A stretch of DNA of 7,984 nt from Clostridia bacterium (GCA_028690885.1 JAQVAJ010000054.1:1-7984); one strand, 5' to 3'; shown: positions 1 to 7,772, counted from the stretch's first letter. The notes: a model not told the origin generated them from the letters alone. Numbers and translations: made by a program.

Positions 1-1265
1 GTTCTGTTCTCATAAAAGCCTTGATTTATATATATATTCTCAAAACTATCAGTAAATTTTGCATAAAGCTTATCTGTCTCAGTTAATGCAGCTTCACCTA
101 ATATAATAGCTAGTTCTCTGACTTCTCTTCCTCTTGAATATGCTGCAAATAACTGATTCATTACATCAGAATGATCTTCTCTGGTTTTATCTTTACCAAT
201 ACCTTTATCTTTGAGACGTGAAAGTGATGGCATAACATCAATAGGCGGCATTATTGACTTTTTATTCAATTCCCTGGATAGAATTATCTGTCCTTCTGTT
301 ATATATCCTGTGAGATCGGGTATTGGATGAGTCTTATCATCTTCTGGCATTGAAAGTATAGGTATAAGAGTTATGCTCCCCTCGCTTCCTTTACGTCTTC
401 CAGCTCTTTCATACATAGTTGCAAGGTCTGTATAGAGATATCCTGGATAACCTCTTCTTCCAGGAACCTCTTTTTTTGCAGCAGAGACTTCTCTTAAAGC
501 GTCTGCATAATAGGTTATATCCGTTAATATGACCAGAACATGCATATCCTGCTCAAATGCTAGATACTCTGCTGCTGTCAGCGCCATTCTTGGTGTAGAT
601 ATTCTTTCAATAGGAGGGTCATTTGCCAGATTTATAAACATGACCGTTCTGTCTATAGCACCTGTCTTTTTGAAATCCCTAATAAAAAAGTCTGATTCCT
701 CAAATGTGATACCCATAGTGGCAAATACAACAACGAAGTTAGTATCTGTATGTAGTACTCTGGCTTGTCTTGCAATCTGTGCAGCTAGCTCAGGGTGAGG
801 AAGTCCGGAACCTGAAAATATTGGTAACTTCTGACCTCTTACTAATGTATTTAGAGTATCAATAGCTGATATTCCAGTCTGTATAAACTCTGAAGGATAA
901 TTCCTTGCAACAGGATTCATAGGTTCTCCGTTAACATCAACTCTTTTTTCAGGTATGATATCAGGACCTTTATCCATAGGATTACCCATCCCGTCGAATA
1001 CCCTTCCTAACATGTCTTTTGATACAGGCAAATCAAGACTCTTACCTAAGAACCTTACCTTACTGTCAGCAAGGTTAATTCCTGCTGATGACTCAAAAAG
1101 CTGTACAACAGCATTTGTTCCATCAATCTCAAGAACTTTGCATTTTCTAACTTCTCCATTGGAAAGCTCTATCTCGCCAAGCTCATTGTATTTTACATTT
1201 TCAACATCCTTTACTATCATCAAAGGACCGTATACTTCATTTATAGTCCTATACTCTTTTATCAT
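1..1265 (-). CDS. ntpB: V/A-type ATPase subunit B, 3' end cut off by the window edge
   Basis: Non-catalytic nucleotide-site subunit of the A3B3 head of a V/A-type ATPase, on the cytoplasmic side of the membrane. The 421 codons present start MIKEYRTINEVYGPL, a typical B-subunit beginning. There is no classical P-loop; its place is taken by SGSGLPHPE at about residues 151-159, as expected for B and not A. The block PGRRGYPGYLYTDLATMYER (about 268-287) is strongly family-like. The arginine finger that completes the catalytic site of A is visible as R350 in MPSLSRLK, the same number as in the E. hirae protein. The reading frame ends at the window edge at GFYENR; family proteins run to about 455-465 residues, so roughly 35-45 are missing. 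Two in-frame ATGs exist, at 1271 and 1265. GGAGG at 1277-1273 is 7 bases from the second but only 1 from the first, so 1265 is chosen, leaving 2 bases after the ntpA stop. Confidence 0.97.
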   Translation of the reverse strand, partial: MIKEYRTINEVYGPLMIVKDVENVKYNELGEIELSNGEVRKCKVLEIDGTNAVVQLFESSAGINLADSKVRFLGKSLDLPVSKDMLGRVFDGMGNPMDKGPDIIPEKRVDVNGEPMNPVARNYPSEFIQTGISAIDTLNTLVRGQKLPIFSGSGLPHPELAAQIARQARVLHTDTNFVVVFATMGITFEESDFFIRDFKKTGAIDRTVMFINLANDPPIERISTPRMALTAAEYLAFEQDMHVLVILTDITYYADALREVSAAKKEVPGRRGYPGYLYTDLATMYERAGRRKGSEGSITLIPILSMPEDDKTHPIPDLTGYITEGQIILSRELNKKSIMPPIDVMPSLSRLKDKGIGKDKTREDHSDVMNQLFAAYSRGREVRELAIILGEAALTETDKLYAKFTDSFENIYINQGFYENR

Positions 1266-1267
1266 TA

Positions 1268-3034
1268 TCATGCCTCCACTTCTGAAAGATTCTTTAACTG
1301 ACGTTCCATTTCATCATCTATCTTACGAAAATGCTCATTTATTTCTGATTCTTCAATTAATCTGGAACGAGAAATTCTTTCTCTTACAGGAAGTTCAAAT
1401 AATTCCTCGATATCGATTTCCTTTTTTATAACTTCTTTGGATTTATAGTAAAAATCCATTATAGTCTTTAATAATTTATATCTTTTATTCAAACTGCAGT
1501 ATGTATCATTTGGATGCATGGCATCTTGATATAGAAAATCTTCTCTTAATGACCTTGCAGCTTCTAGTACAAGTCTCTCTACTTTTGAAAGAGCATCGAT
1601 ACCAACTAGTCTTACGATTTCCTGAAGGTTAGCTTCCTCCTGAAGAAGTCTCATAGCGTCCTGAGTTAACTTTGAATATCCTTTAGCTATATTTTCATCT
1701 GACCATAATTCTAATTTGGATGAATACAGAGAATAACTTGTAAGCCAGTTAATTGCTGGGAAGTGCCTAGCATATGCTAAAGATGAGTCTAAACTCCAAA
1801 AAACTTTTACAATTCTCATAGTAGCCTGGGTAACAGGCTCTGACAAGTCACCACCTGGTGGTGAAACTGCACCAATGGCTGTGATTGAGCCATTTCTGTC
1901 TTCTGCTCCTAATGTCATAACCTTTCCAGCTCTTTCATAAAACTGCGCTAATCTTGAACCCAGGTATGCAGGATAACCTTCTTCTCCGGGCATCTCCTCA
2001 AGCCTTGCTGACATTTCTCTCAATGCTTCAGCCCATCTTGAAGTTGAATCTGCCATAATTGCGACATCATACCCCATATCTCTGTAATATTCTGCAATAG
2101 TGATACCTGTATAAATTGAAGCTTCTCTTGCTGCAACAGGCATATCTGATGTATTTGCAATAAGAACTGTTCTTTTCATCAAAGGTTCATTGCTTCTTGG
2201 ATCCATTAACTGAGGAAACTCCATAAGAACATCAGTCATCTCATTACCTCTTTCACCACAGCCAATATATACGACTATATCCGCATCTGACCACTTTGCA
2301 AGCTGATGTTGAACAACTGTCTTTCCACTACCGAAAGGTCCTGGAACTGCAGCAATACCTCCTTTTGTTATTGGGAAGAATGTATCTATAGATCTCTGAC
2401 CTGTAACCAATGGTTCTTCAGGTGCGTATTTCATTTTGAAAGGACGCTGTCGTCTGACAGGCCATTTGCTCAGCATACAAACATCAATGATTTCATTTTT
2501 ATCATTTTCAATTTTAGCTATCGTCTCTGTTATATTAAAACTTCCTTCATATATATCAGTTATTTTCCCATTCACATTATGCGGTACCATTACCCTGTGT
2601 TCAATTAAAACTGTTTCCTGTATCAAACCTAGAATATCACCAGGTTGCACAACATCACCGACTTTTTTTACAGGTTTGAAATCCCATTTTTTTTCTCTGT
2701 CAAGGCTTTTAACATTTATACCTCTTTTAATAGTATTTCCAGAAATTTTCCGCATGTCTTCCAAAGGTCTTTGTATTCCGTCAAATATCCCACCAATAAT
2801 TCCGGGTGCAAGCTCAACAGAAAGTGGCATACCAGTTGTTTCCACTGATTCGCCTGGGCCTAAACCTGAAGTCTCTTCATAAACCTGGATACTCGCCTTG
2901 TCATCTCTCATTTCTATTATTTCACCGATAAGGCCGTATTCGCTGACCTTAACAACGTCAAACATGTTTGCATGTTTCATATCACCAGCTACAATGAGCG
3001 GTCCCGATACTTTTATAATAGTCCCTTTGTTCAT
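1268..3034 (-). CDS. ntpA: V/A-type ATPase catalytic subunit A
   Basis: Catalytic subunit of the V/A-ATPase head. It hydrolyses or makes ATP at its interface with subunit B. The 588-residue length is normal for the family. Seen in order: a beta-barrel N-terminus (KGTIIKVSGPLIVA), the bulge region specific to A subunits (about 100-190), the P-loop GPFGSGKT at 232-239 (K238, T239), CGERGNE with the catalytic glutamate E261 and R262, the Walker B stretch VAIMADS ending at D329-S330, and SPPGGD at 391-396. K238 and E261 have the same numbers as the key residues in E. hirae NtpA. A longer reading from an ATG at 3058 would add eight residues (MIKNGESH) and overlap the previous gene. The ATG at 3034 is preferred because it has GGAGAG 6 bases upstream and gives the usual start MNKGTIIKVSGP. 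It lies 16 bases after ntpG. Confidence 0.98.
   Translation of the reverse strand: MNKGTIIKVSGPLIVAGDMKHANMFDVVKVSEYGLIGEIIEMRDDKASIQVYEETSGLGPGESVETTGMPLSVELAPGIIGGIFDGIQRPLEDMRKISGNTIKRGINVKSLDREKKWDFKPVKKVGDVVQPGDILGLIQETVLIEHRVMVPHNVNGKITDIYEGSFNITETIAKIENDKNEIIDVCMLSKWPVRRQRPFKMKYAPEEPLVTGQRSIDTFFPITKGGIAAVPGPFGSGKTVVQHQLAKWSDADIVVYIGCGERGNEMTDVLMEFPQLMDPRSNEPLMKRTVLIANTSDMPVAAREASIYTGITIAEYYRDMGYDVAIMADSTSRWAEALREMSARLEEMPGEEGYPAYLGSRLAQFYERAGKVMTLGAEDRNGSITAIGAVSPPGGDLSEPVTQATMRIVKVFWSLDSSLAYARHFPAINWLTSYSLYSSKLELWSDENIAKGYSKLTQDAMRLLQEEANLQEIVRLVGIDALSKVERLVLEAARSLREDFLYQDAMHPNDTYCSLNKRYKLLKTIMDFYYKSKEVIKKEIDIEELFELPVRERISRSRLIEESEINEHFRKIDDEMERQLKNLSEVEA
1273..1277 (-). promoter_or_regulatory. 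Ribosome binding site of ntpB
   Basis: GGAGG on the minus strand lies inside the last codons of ntpA. Its 7-base spacing favours the ATG at 1265 over the ATG at 1271, whose spacing would be a single base. The ATG at 1271 overlaps the ntpA stop as ATGA, which makes it look attractive as a coupled start, but the spacing argues against it. Confidence 0.75.
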
Positions 3035-3040
3035 ATGTGA

Positions 3041-3046
3041 CTCTCC
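3041..3046 (-). promoter_or_regulatory. Ribosome binding site of ntpA
   Basis: GGAGAG on the minus strand, 6 bases before the ATG at 3034. It sits in the 16-base gap after the ntpG stop codon and fixes the ntpA start at 3034 rather than 3058. Confidence 0.75.
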
Positions 3047-3050
3047 ATTC

Positions 3051-3365
3051 TTAATCATTTATCAGAATATCCACTCCTATAGCACGTTCGGTGCATCTGC
3101 GGACATTCATCATACCTATACCCGTAGTACCATTCATTCCCGGTATAGCAATAAATGCAGGTAATACTTTATCCGTATACTTATCTATGACTTCAGCATT
3201 CTTTTCATATATTTCTTCAGTTACGAAAATTACTGCATATTCCTGCTTATCAAGGCTTCTTACAATATCTCTAAATTCGGCCTCTTCAACATCATATGCT
3301 GTAAATCCTACAGCTTTGTATGCTAATATGTCATCGTGACGGCCAATAACTGCAGCTTTATACAT
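3051..3365 (-). CDS. ntpG: V/A-type ATPase subunit F (central stalk)
   Basis: Small central-stalk subunit, named F in the general nomenclature and NtpG in E. hirae (also called atpF or ntpF in some annotations). It binds the rotating D subunit at the base of the head. The 104 residues match the usual size. It begins MYKAAVIGRHDDILAYKAVGF, a Rossmann-like beta-alpha start typical of the family, with EYAVIFVTEEI in the middle and a conserved glycine-rich C-terminal block, GIGMMNVRRCTERAIGVDIL. The ATG at 3365 overlaps the end of ntpC by 8 bases (3358-3365), and GAGGA at 3376-3372 stands 6 bases upstream, so its translation is probably coupled to ntpC. It ends in TAA 16 bases before ntpA. Confidence 0.95.
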   Translation of the reverse strand: MYKAAVIGRHDDILAYKAVGFTAYDVEEAEFRDIVRSLDKQEYAVIFVTEEIYEKNAEVIDKYTDKVLPAFIAIPGMNGTTGIGMMNVRRCTERAIGVDILIND

Positions 3366-4308
3366 AACACATCCTCAGCCTTTCTTTAGTTTTATCCTTA
3401 CTTATCCTGTTAGCTTTTCCCATCATCACTATTCTTGCATTCTTGATTTCAGTTTCTTTACCTAACATAAAACCAATAACAGGAGCTATCCCAATAGGAT
3501 CATATCTATTATCTTTCAAAAAAGAAGTCATATAGTCATCACAGTTTTTTTCCACATCTCCTCTGTCAAAAAGAGAGGCATATCTTGTGTCTTTTAGAAA
3601 CTTTTTAAACTCATCTTCATCAGCTTCATATAACCTTTTAAAATCATTAAGAGTTATACTGCCATGACTTATTAATGTCCGGCTTAAAAAAGATTCTTTC
3701 TGAAAAACTTTCTTTATACGCATAAATGCCTTTAAGTTTATAAGGTCGGTTTGAATTACAGTAAACTCTTTAAGAAAAGCATCATGTGTTTTATTGATTG
3801 ATTCATTAAAATATGTATAGTAAGCCTGATCCATTATTAAATCTATCAGCTGAGGATCATTTGATTTAGAAAAATCCTCAATGCTTTCTATTATCCCATC
3901 AGCTATTACTTTAGGAAGCTGTGAGAAATCTCTTTCCTGAATGAATTTCTTGAGTGTTTCATATTTAAATACTCCAACCTCTGATGCAATTTCATCAAAA
4001 GGTTTCTTAAGAAATTCCGATTTAAGTAATACTTTTATGTTATGAGTATCATATTTAAAGAAAAATGCATTAAATATATTAAGGTCAGGAATAATGCTTC
4101 TTATATATGAATATAATGAAGCATGCTCATTATCAAGCATTGCCATATAATCATCATCTTCTTTATATCTGCATTCAATCAGTATCTTCTGCGCTTCAGA
4201 AATATCTTGTGCATCAACTAGTCTAAGCAGCTTTACTTCATCCATCATGAAATTCTCAGCTACTCTTACTCTTCCCACTGAATATGCATACTTGGTAGAA
4301 TCAATCAC
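3358..4308 (-). CDS. ntpC: V/A-type ATPase subunit C (d subunit, rotor socket)
   Basis: Funnel-shaped, mostly helical subunit that sits on the membrane c-ring and connects it to the D-F shaft (subunit d of eukaryotic V-ATPases). It has 316 residues, slightly under the usual 320-350. The N-terminus YAYSVGRVRVAENFMM resembles the family start YAYavgRIRalE. Acidic-aromatic helices such as LIDLIMDQAYYTYF (about 155-168) fit the repeated three-helix plan. No membrane segment or catalytic motif is expected, and none is seen. The start codon is GTG at 4308, its first base being the last base of the ntpE stop (TAGTG). AAAGGA at 4324-4319, 10 bases upstream, is a moderate ribosome binding site. The assignment rests on the N-terminus, size and operon position, since this family diverges quickly. 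Confidence 0.92.
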   Translation of the reverse strand: MIDSTKYAYSVGRVRVAENFMMDEVKLLRLVDAQDISEAQKILIECRYKEDDDYMAMLDNEHASLYSYIRSIIPDLNIFNAFFFKYDTHNIKVLLKSEFLKKPFDEIASEVGVFKYETLKKFIQERDFSQLPKVIADGIIESIEDFSKSNDPQLIDLIMDQAYYTYFNESINKTHDAFLKEFTVIQTDLINLKAFMRIKKVFQKESFLSRTLISHGSITLNDFKRLYEADEDEFKKFLKDTRYASLFDRGDVEKNCDDYMTSFLKDNRYDPIGIAPVIGFMLGKETEIKNARIVMMGKANRISKDKTKERLRMCYV

Positions 4309-4910
4309 TATTTGGCATTCCTTTCAAAAAGTATCTTCATTATATCGGTTTCCAGTTCCTGTTTTTTGTATTTCAAAATTGATGAAAAAACAGAATTTGA
4401 ATAGATATTCTCATTTCTGACAATGACGCCTTTATCATCTTGAATAAAATGACTGCTTAAACTTACTCTAAAATTTGAATCAATGTCCTTTTCAAGTAAA
4501 CCTATAAGCTTTTGGCCAATGGCTTTCGCATCATCTTCATTTAACATAATTTCATTTTTACCCTTTTCAAGAGAGCCAATTATCAAATTCTTATACATTT
4601 TAAGAAGATCATCTTCTGGCATATTCATCAATTCCACATGAGCAGTCTCAAAAACTTTTGAAATGACCTTCTGCTTAACTGATAAAAGTTGTTTTTTCCC
4701 TTCAAGGTTTCTATTTGCTACAGCTCTTTTGATAATATTTTCAGCTTCTTTTTCAGCAAGTTCAATTTGTTCCTGTTTTTTTTCGTCAAGCTGCTCTTTA
4801 ACAGCTTTTTTCATAACAGAAATTTTCTGCTTTGCTTCATCAAGCCTCTTGTCTGCCTGTTCTTTGGCATCATTTATAATTTTGTCATATATTCTATCTA
4901 TTCCTGACAT
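4308..4910 (-). CDS. ntpE: V/A-type ATPase subunit E (peripheral stalk)
   Basis: Peripheral-stalk subunit that pairs with the small G/H-type subunit encoded first in the operon and ties the head to subunit I. From the chosen start it has 200 residues, a normal size. The N-terminal part, about residues 5-75, is a charged Ala/Glu/Lys/Gln-rich long helix (DRIYDKIINDAKEQADKRL onward). The C-terminal part is a mixed globular domain with VIVRNENIYSNSVFSSIL, which would cap subunit B. Two in-frame ATGs are possible. The one at 4919 overlaps the ntpK stop by 8 bases and adds only MYK. The one at 4910 begins MSGIDRI, closer to family starts, and has AGG at 4924-4922 with 11 bases of spacing. Both sites are weak, so coupling to ntpK is likely. 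The gene identity is firm; the exact start is not. Confidence 0.92.
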   Translation of the reverse strand: MSGIDRIYDKIINDAKEQADKRLDEAKQKISVMKKAVKEQLDEKKQEQIELAEKEAENIIKRAVANRNLEGKKQLLSVKQKVISKVFETAHVELMNMPEDDLLKMYKNLIIGSLEKGKNEIMLNEDDAKAIGQKLIGLLEKDIDSNFRVSLSSHFIQDDKGVIVRNENIYSNSVFSSILKYKKQELETDIMKILFERNAK

Positions 4911-4911
4911 C

Positions 4912-5379
4912 TTATACATTACCTATCATAAGTATTGAAACTAAAAGTCCGAAGATAGCGAACAATTCAACCATAAGGGTAAGAACTACTCCCTTAACCA
5001 TATCATTACTTCTTTTTGCTACTATTCCTATACTTGCAGCAGCTACTTTTCCCTGGAATATTCCGGAAATCAATCCGACTACACCTGCTGGAAGTGCAGC
5101 AGCCATAAGACTCATACCATCAGCAAGGTTCAATCCCCCAAGCTTACCGATAATCATAAATGCGACAACGAAGCCATAAATTCCTTGCGTACTTGGTAAT
5201 GCCTCAAGAATCATTACAGGTACGAATTTGCTGGAATCTTCTGCAACTACTCCGCTACCTACCTGACCTGCTGTGGATACACCTTTTGCTGACCCTGCAG
5301 CTGCAAGAAGAAATCCTACTGCAGCGCCTAGAATCGCTAATACATCACCTAAATTGTTGTCCAGTACATACTTTAACAT
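4912..5379 (-). CDS. ntpK: V/A-type ATPase subunit K (c-ring proteolipid, Na+-type)
   Basis: Membrane rotor subunit; about ten copies form the E. hirae ring that carries ions past subunit I. The 155 residues form two fused helical hairpins with four membrane segments (about 13-33, 54-79, 93-121, 129-153), like the 156-residue E. hirae NtpK. The ion site is complete for Na+: L61, T64, Q65 and Y68 in LPSTQGIYGF, Q109 in GIFQGKVAAA, and the carboxylate E138 in LMVELFAIFG. The first hairpin has no carboxylate of its own, as in other duplicated 16-kDa subunits. An in-frame TTG at 5394 would add five residues but falls inside the ribosome binding site. The ATG at 5379 with GGAGG 8 bases away is chosen. 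The gene starts 18 bases after ntpI and ends one base before ntpE. Confidence 0.97.
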   Translation of the reverse strand: MLKYVLDNNLGDVLAILGAAVGFLLAAAGSAKGVSTAGQVGSGVVAEDSSKFVPVMILEALPSTQGIYGFVVAFMIIGKLGGLNLADGMSLMAAALPAGVVGLISGIFQGKVAAASIGIVAKRSNDMVKGVVLTLMVELFAIFGLLVSILMIGNV

Positions 5380-5387
5380 AAATTGTT

Positions 5388-5392
5388 CCTCC
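5388..5392 (-). promoter_or_regulatory. Strong ribosome binding site of ntpK
   Basis: GGAGG with an 8-base spacer (AACAATTT) to the ATG at 5379, lying in the ntpI-ntpK gap. The spacer is AT-rich and free of obvious structure. This is among the best sites in the operon and fits the need for many c-subunit copies per complex. Confidence 0.75.
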
Positions 5393-5397
5393 AATTA

Positions 5398-7368
5398 TTA
5401 TTCCTTAATCTTAATATATCTTGTATCCTCTAAAAGTGGCGAGAAAGCTACTCCGCCTCCTTCAAAGAATTTATTAAAAAATTCTATATATTGCAAACGG
5501 CTCGAGTGTACATATGCGCCTAAAGCATTTATTGCAAAGTTAAAACTGTGTCCTATAACAAAAATTAACCCAAAGGATAAAACACCAACAATGGTAAATC
5601 CTCCTGAAGAACCAAGCTGATTGACAATAGTAGCTATGACACCTGTCGCCAATCCCATAGCAAGCAGTCTTGAATAAGATAAAACATCACCCATAAAGGA
5701 TATTAAATCATAAAATGATGCTATTCCTCCAAAAAGTTTTCCGAATATTCCTTTTTTATGCCTACCCTGAGTTAAAAGAATTACAATTGCTGAGTAAGGC
5801 AGTAAAGATGTGCCTATAGGCGTCAAAGTCGTATAAATATTCTCTGGGACGCTGGGAATATATGATGAAACTGCAAAAATCGCGGTAGTAAAGAAAAAAT
5901 ACCAAGGAATTACATCTAAAACCGCATCAAGATATTTCTTTCTTTTTATATTATTGTATCCTTTTATACCATATCCGACATAAATATGCAGTACACCTAG
6001 TATAAGAGACCACATAAGTAATTTATTAGGATCTTTTATAGGATCAAACCATAATGCAATATCAATTGAAGTGTCAGAAAACAATGTAGGTATAAGATTG
6101 CCGAACCATGAACCGTATAAAGCTCCTACAATCATTGTTGCTACACCTGAAATTAGCATCAACTTAATGAATCGGCTGGTTGAAAACTCCAGTTTGAATT
6201 TCAAAAGTACAATAGAACATGCGATTACCATAACTAGTCCATAACCTGCATCAGAAAGCATCATTCCGAAGAATAAAGCAAAGAAAATTGATGTGATTGG
6301 ATTAGGATCAGCTTCTCTGCAGTTTGGCAGACTGAACATCTCTGTTACTCCTGAAACAGCCTCGCCTAAGAAACCATTCTTAAGCAGGACTGGAAATTCT
6401 TCATCATCATATGGCTCTCTCAACTCAACATTACATAAAAACCGTTTATCTAGTTCTTCTGCAGTTTTATCTGATACTTCTTTTGGAAGCCACCCATCAA
6501 TTATAAAGCTATACTTACCTGATAATATTTTTTCATCAGTGACAAGCAATCCTTTTCTTATTGCAAAACAATCATATATAGCCTTTAAATCATTAATTTT
6601 TAAAGCATATTCATCTAATTGCTTTTTCGCAGTCGATATCTGTTCTTTGTAATTTTCTATTTCTTTCTTCTTTTGAGCTAATATATCTGTAGATTTTCCA
6701 TTAAAATCGTATTCTAAGATATTAAAACCTAGACTTTTTAGATAATGAATTGGTCTTTCTGTATCACTTTGATGAAGATATACAACAAGATATGAATTGT
6801 TTCTGTCTTTGCTTATCTGTTCAATCTGACATAAAAATTCCTGTTCATCAATGTGCTGTAAATATATCTCAGGTTTTACAAATTCAGGGATTGCACCAAA
6901 TACTATCTTAACTTTATCAGTTTTAGATAAATTAACAGGAATATCCATTTTTATCCATGGCAATAAAGACTGACACTCATTTTCCAAACTGTTAATTTCG
7001 CTTTTAATATCAATAATTGATGATTCGGCTTTTATAACGTCTTCAGCAAATTTGATATGCTTGCTTTCATTATTCAAAATATCCTGATAGTATTGTTGAT
7101 CTATTTCCTGTCTAACCTTAAATAGAGGTTTTTTTGTTTTATCATATAGTTCAAGTATTTCGATAGCTTTAGATATCATAGACATATCACTATTTATACC
7201 TGATTCAATATTTCTATCATATCCTTTTGTAAAAACATCCTCATATTCAGTTTCTATAGGCATATCCTGAATATCTACTACACCACGCTTCATAAGAAAA
7301 GAAAGTATATCTTTCTTATCCTTAAATAAGCCTGTTATGGATATTTTTTGCATATCAACGACTGCCAT
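5398..7368 (-). CDS. ntpI: V/A-type ATPase subunit I (a subunit, ion-channel stator)
   Basis: Integral membrane stator that provides the two ion half-channels against the c-ring and anchors the peripheral stalks. It has 656 residues, normal for the family. The N-terminal half (about 1-350) is cytoplasmic, opens with the family-like MAVVDMQKISITGL and contains helical arms, including a charged coiled-coil stretch at about 225-265. The C-terminal half has about seven or eight membrane segments from residue 357 on, with the conserved FGMMLSDAGYGL near 367-378. The arginine facing the c-ring carboxylate is R567 in SYSRLLAMGLATG, aligned with R735 in SYLRLWALSLA of yeast Vph1. A second conserved arginine is R624 in HSSRLQYIEFFNKFFEGGG. 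The ATG at 7368 overlaps the previous gene by 14 bases. AAAAGG at 7386-7381 is 12 bases upstream, a rather distant ribosome binding site, so translation is likely coupled and modest. Confidence 0.97.
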   Translation of the reverse strand: MAVVDMQKISITGLFKDKKDILSFLMKRGVVDIQDMPIETEYEDVFTKGYDRNIESGINSDMSMISKAIEILELYDKTKKPLFKVRQEIDQQYYQDILNNESKHIKFAEDVIKAESSIIDIKSEINSLENECQSLLPWIKMDIPVNLSKTDKVKIVFGAIPEFVKPEIYLQHIDEQEFLCQIEQISKDRNNSYLVVYLHQSDTERPIHYLKSLGFNILEYDFNGKSTDILAQKKKEIENYKEQISTAKKQLDEYALKINDLKAIYDCFAIRKGLLVTDEKILSGKYSFIIDGWLPKEVSDKTAEELDKRFLCNVELREPYDDEEFPVLLKNGFLGEAVSGVTEMFSLPNCREADPNPITSIFFALFFGMMLSDAGYGLVMVIACSIVLLKFKLEFSTSRFIKLMLISGVATMIVGALYGSWFGNLIPTLFSDTSIDIALWFDPIKDPNKLLMWSLILGVLHIYVGYGIKGYNNIKRKKYLDAVLDVIPWYFFFTTAIFAVSSYIPSVPENIYTTLTPIGTSLLPYSAIVILLTQGRHKKGIFGKLFGGIASFYDLISFMGDVLSYSRLLAMGLATGVIATIVNQLGSSGGFTIVGVLSFGLIFVIGHSFNFAINALGAYVHSSRLQYIEFFNKFFEGGGVAFSPLLEDTRYIKIKE

Positions 7369-7681
7369 CTGTATTTGTTACCTTTTCTTTTATATATTTT
7401 ACTGCTTCTTTTATATATGGTTCAGCTGATTTTTCTAGTTTTTCGCACTGATTTGCATAATCTAAGTCTGCCTTAGATATTATACTCTTTGCTTTTTCTT
7501 CAGCTTGAATAATGATATTTTTGTATTGATTATCAATATCCTCTAAAAGTTTTTTTTCATATTCTTTGTTTTGTTTTTCTGCATCAGAAATCATATACTC
7601 TGCTTCATGCATAGCATCTCTCAAGATATCGCTAGCTTGTTCCTCAGCCTGTTTTATTCTATCTAAATATGTTTTTTCCAT
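7355..7681 (-). CDS. ntpF: V/A-type ATPase peripheral-stalk subunit G/H
   Basis: Small coiled-coil subunit that pairs with subunit E to form the peripheral stalks. It is named NtpF in E. hirae, H (AhaH) in archaea and G elsewhere. The 108 residues are almost entirely charged helix: LDRIKQAEEQASDILRDAM is followed by repeated A-E-K-rich turns such as IIIQAEEKAKSIISKA. It has no membrane segment or cysteine-rich motif apart from one isolated Cys. Sequence alone supports only a long helix; the function comes from being first in an operon of this order, directly before ntpI. The ATG at 7681 is the only good start, because an in-frame TGA lies two codons upstream (7687-7685). AAGG abuts the ATG with no spacer, so the likely ribosome binding site is the weak GGA at 7692-7690, 8 bases away. 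The gene overlaps ntpI by 14 bases. Confidence 0.9.
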   Translation of the reverse strand: MEKTYLDRIKQAEEQASDILRDAMHEAEYMISDAEKQNKEYEKKLLEDIDNQYKNIIIQAEEKAKSIISKADLDYANQCEKLEKSAEPYIKEAVKYIKEKVTNTDGSR

Positions 7682-7712
7682 CCTTCATTTCCATTCTGTT
7701 ATTATATATATC

Positions 7713-7724
7713 GGCAGTTTTGCC
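7713..7724 (-). other. Small hairpin in the ATPase operon leader
   Basis: GGCA-AAAC-TGCC forms a 4-base-pair stem with a 4-base loop in the predicted 5' untranslated region, about 30 bases before the first ATPase gene. It is too short to terminate transcription. It may be chance, or may slightly protect the transcript 5' end. Confidence 0.25.
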
Positions 7725-7743
7725 TTTTTCTTAATCAAAGGTC

Positions 7744-7772
7744 ATTATACCATAATCAATAAGGGTAATAAA
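7744..7772 (-). promoter_or_regulatory. Promoter of the V-ATPase operon (extended -10)
   Basis: A perfect TATAAT at 7749-7744 is preceded by TGG, giving the extended -10 form TGnTATAAT. The best -35 match at a 17-base spacing is TTTATT (7772-7767), only 3 of 6 bases of TTGACA, and the region upstream is AT-rich. Transcription would start near 7736, leaving a leader of about 54 bases before the first gene. It sits between the tRNA terminator and the first ATPase gene, exactly where an operon promoter is needed. No operator repeat or riboswitch-like structure is seen around it. Confidence 0.7.

Noticed and set aside
1266..1271. ATG at 1271 overlapping the ntpA stop as the ntpB start
   Set aside because: The GGAGG would be one base away. 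The ATG at 1265 has 7-base spacing and gives the standard MIKEYR start.
955..1431. Plus-strand open reading frame of 158 codons
   Set aside because: It lies opposite the well-conserved ntpB and ntpA genes, shows no recognisable domain and reads as an antisense shadow. Other plus-strand frames (for example 2436-2882, 5273-5620, 6293-6652) were rejected for the same reason.
3035..3058. Upstream ATG at 3058 that would lengthen NtpA by eight residues
   Set aside because: It overlaps the end of the F-subunit gene, adds sequence not typical of the family, and the ATG at 3034 has GGAGAG at a good distance and gives the normal N-terminus.
5380..5394. TTG at 5394 as the start of NtpK
   Set aside because: It overlaps the GGAGG that serves the ATG at 5379, and the shorter protein matches the E. 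hirae numbering of the ion-binding residues.
7701..7706. Second TATAAT in the ATPase leader as the operon promoter
   Set aside because: The -35 position would read AAAAAG, and transcription would begin almost at the weak ribosome binding site. The extended -10 at 7749-7744 is much better.
7711..7730. GGCAGTTTTGCC followed by TTTTT on the plus strand as a rightward terminator
   Set aside because: The stem has only four base pairs, and no plus-strand gene precedes it in the window.
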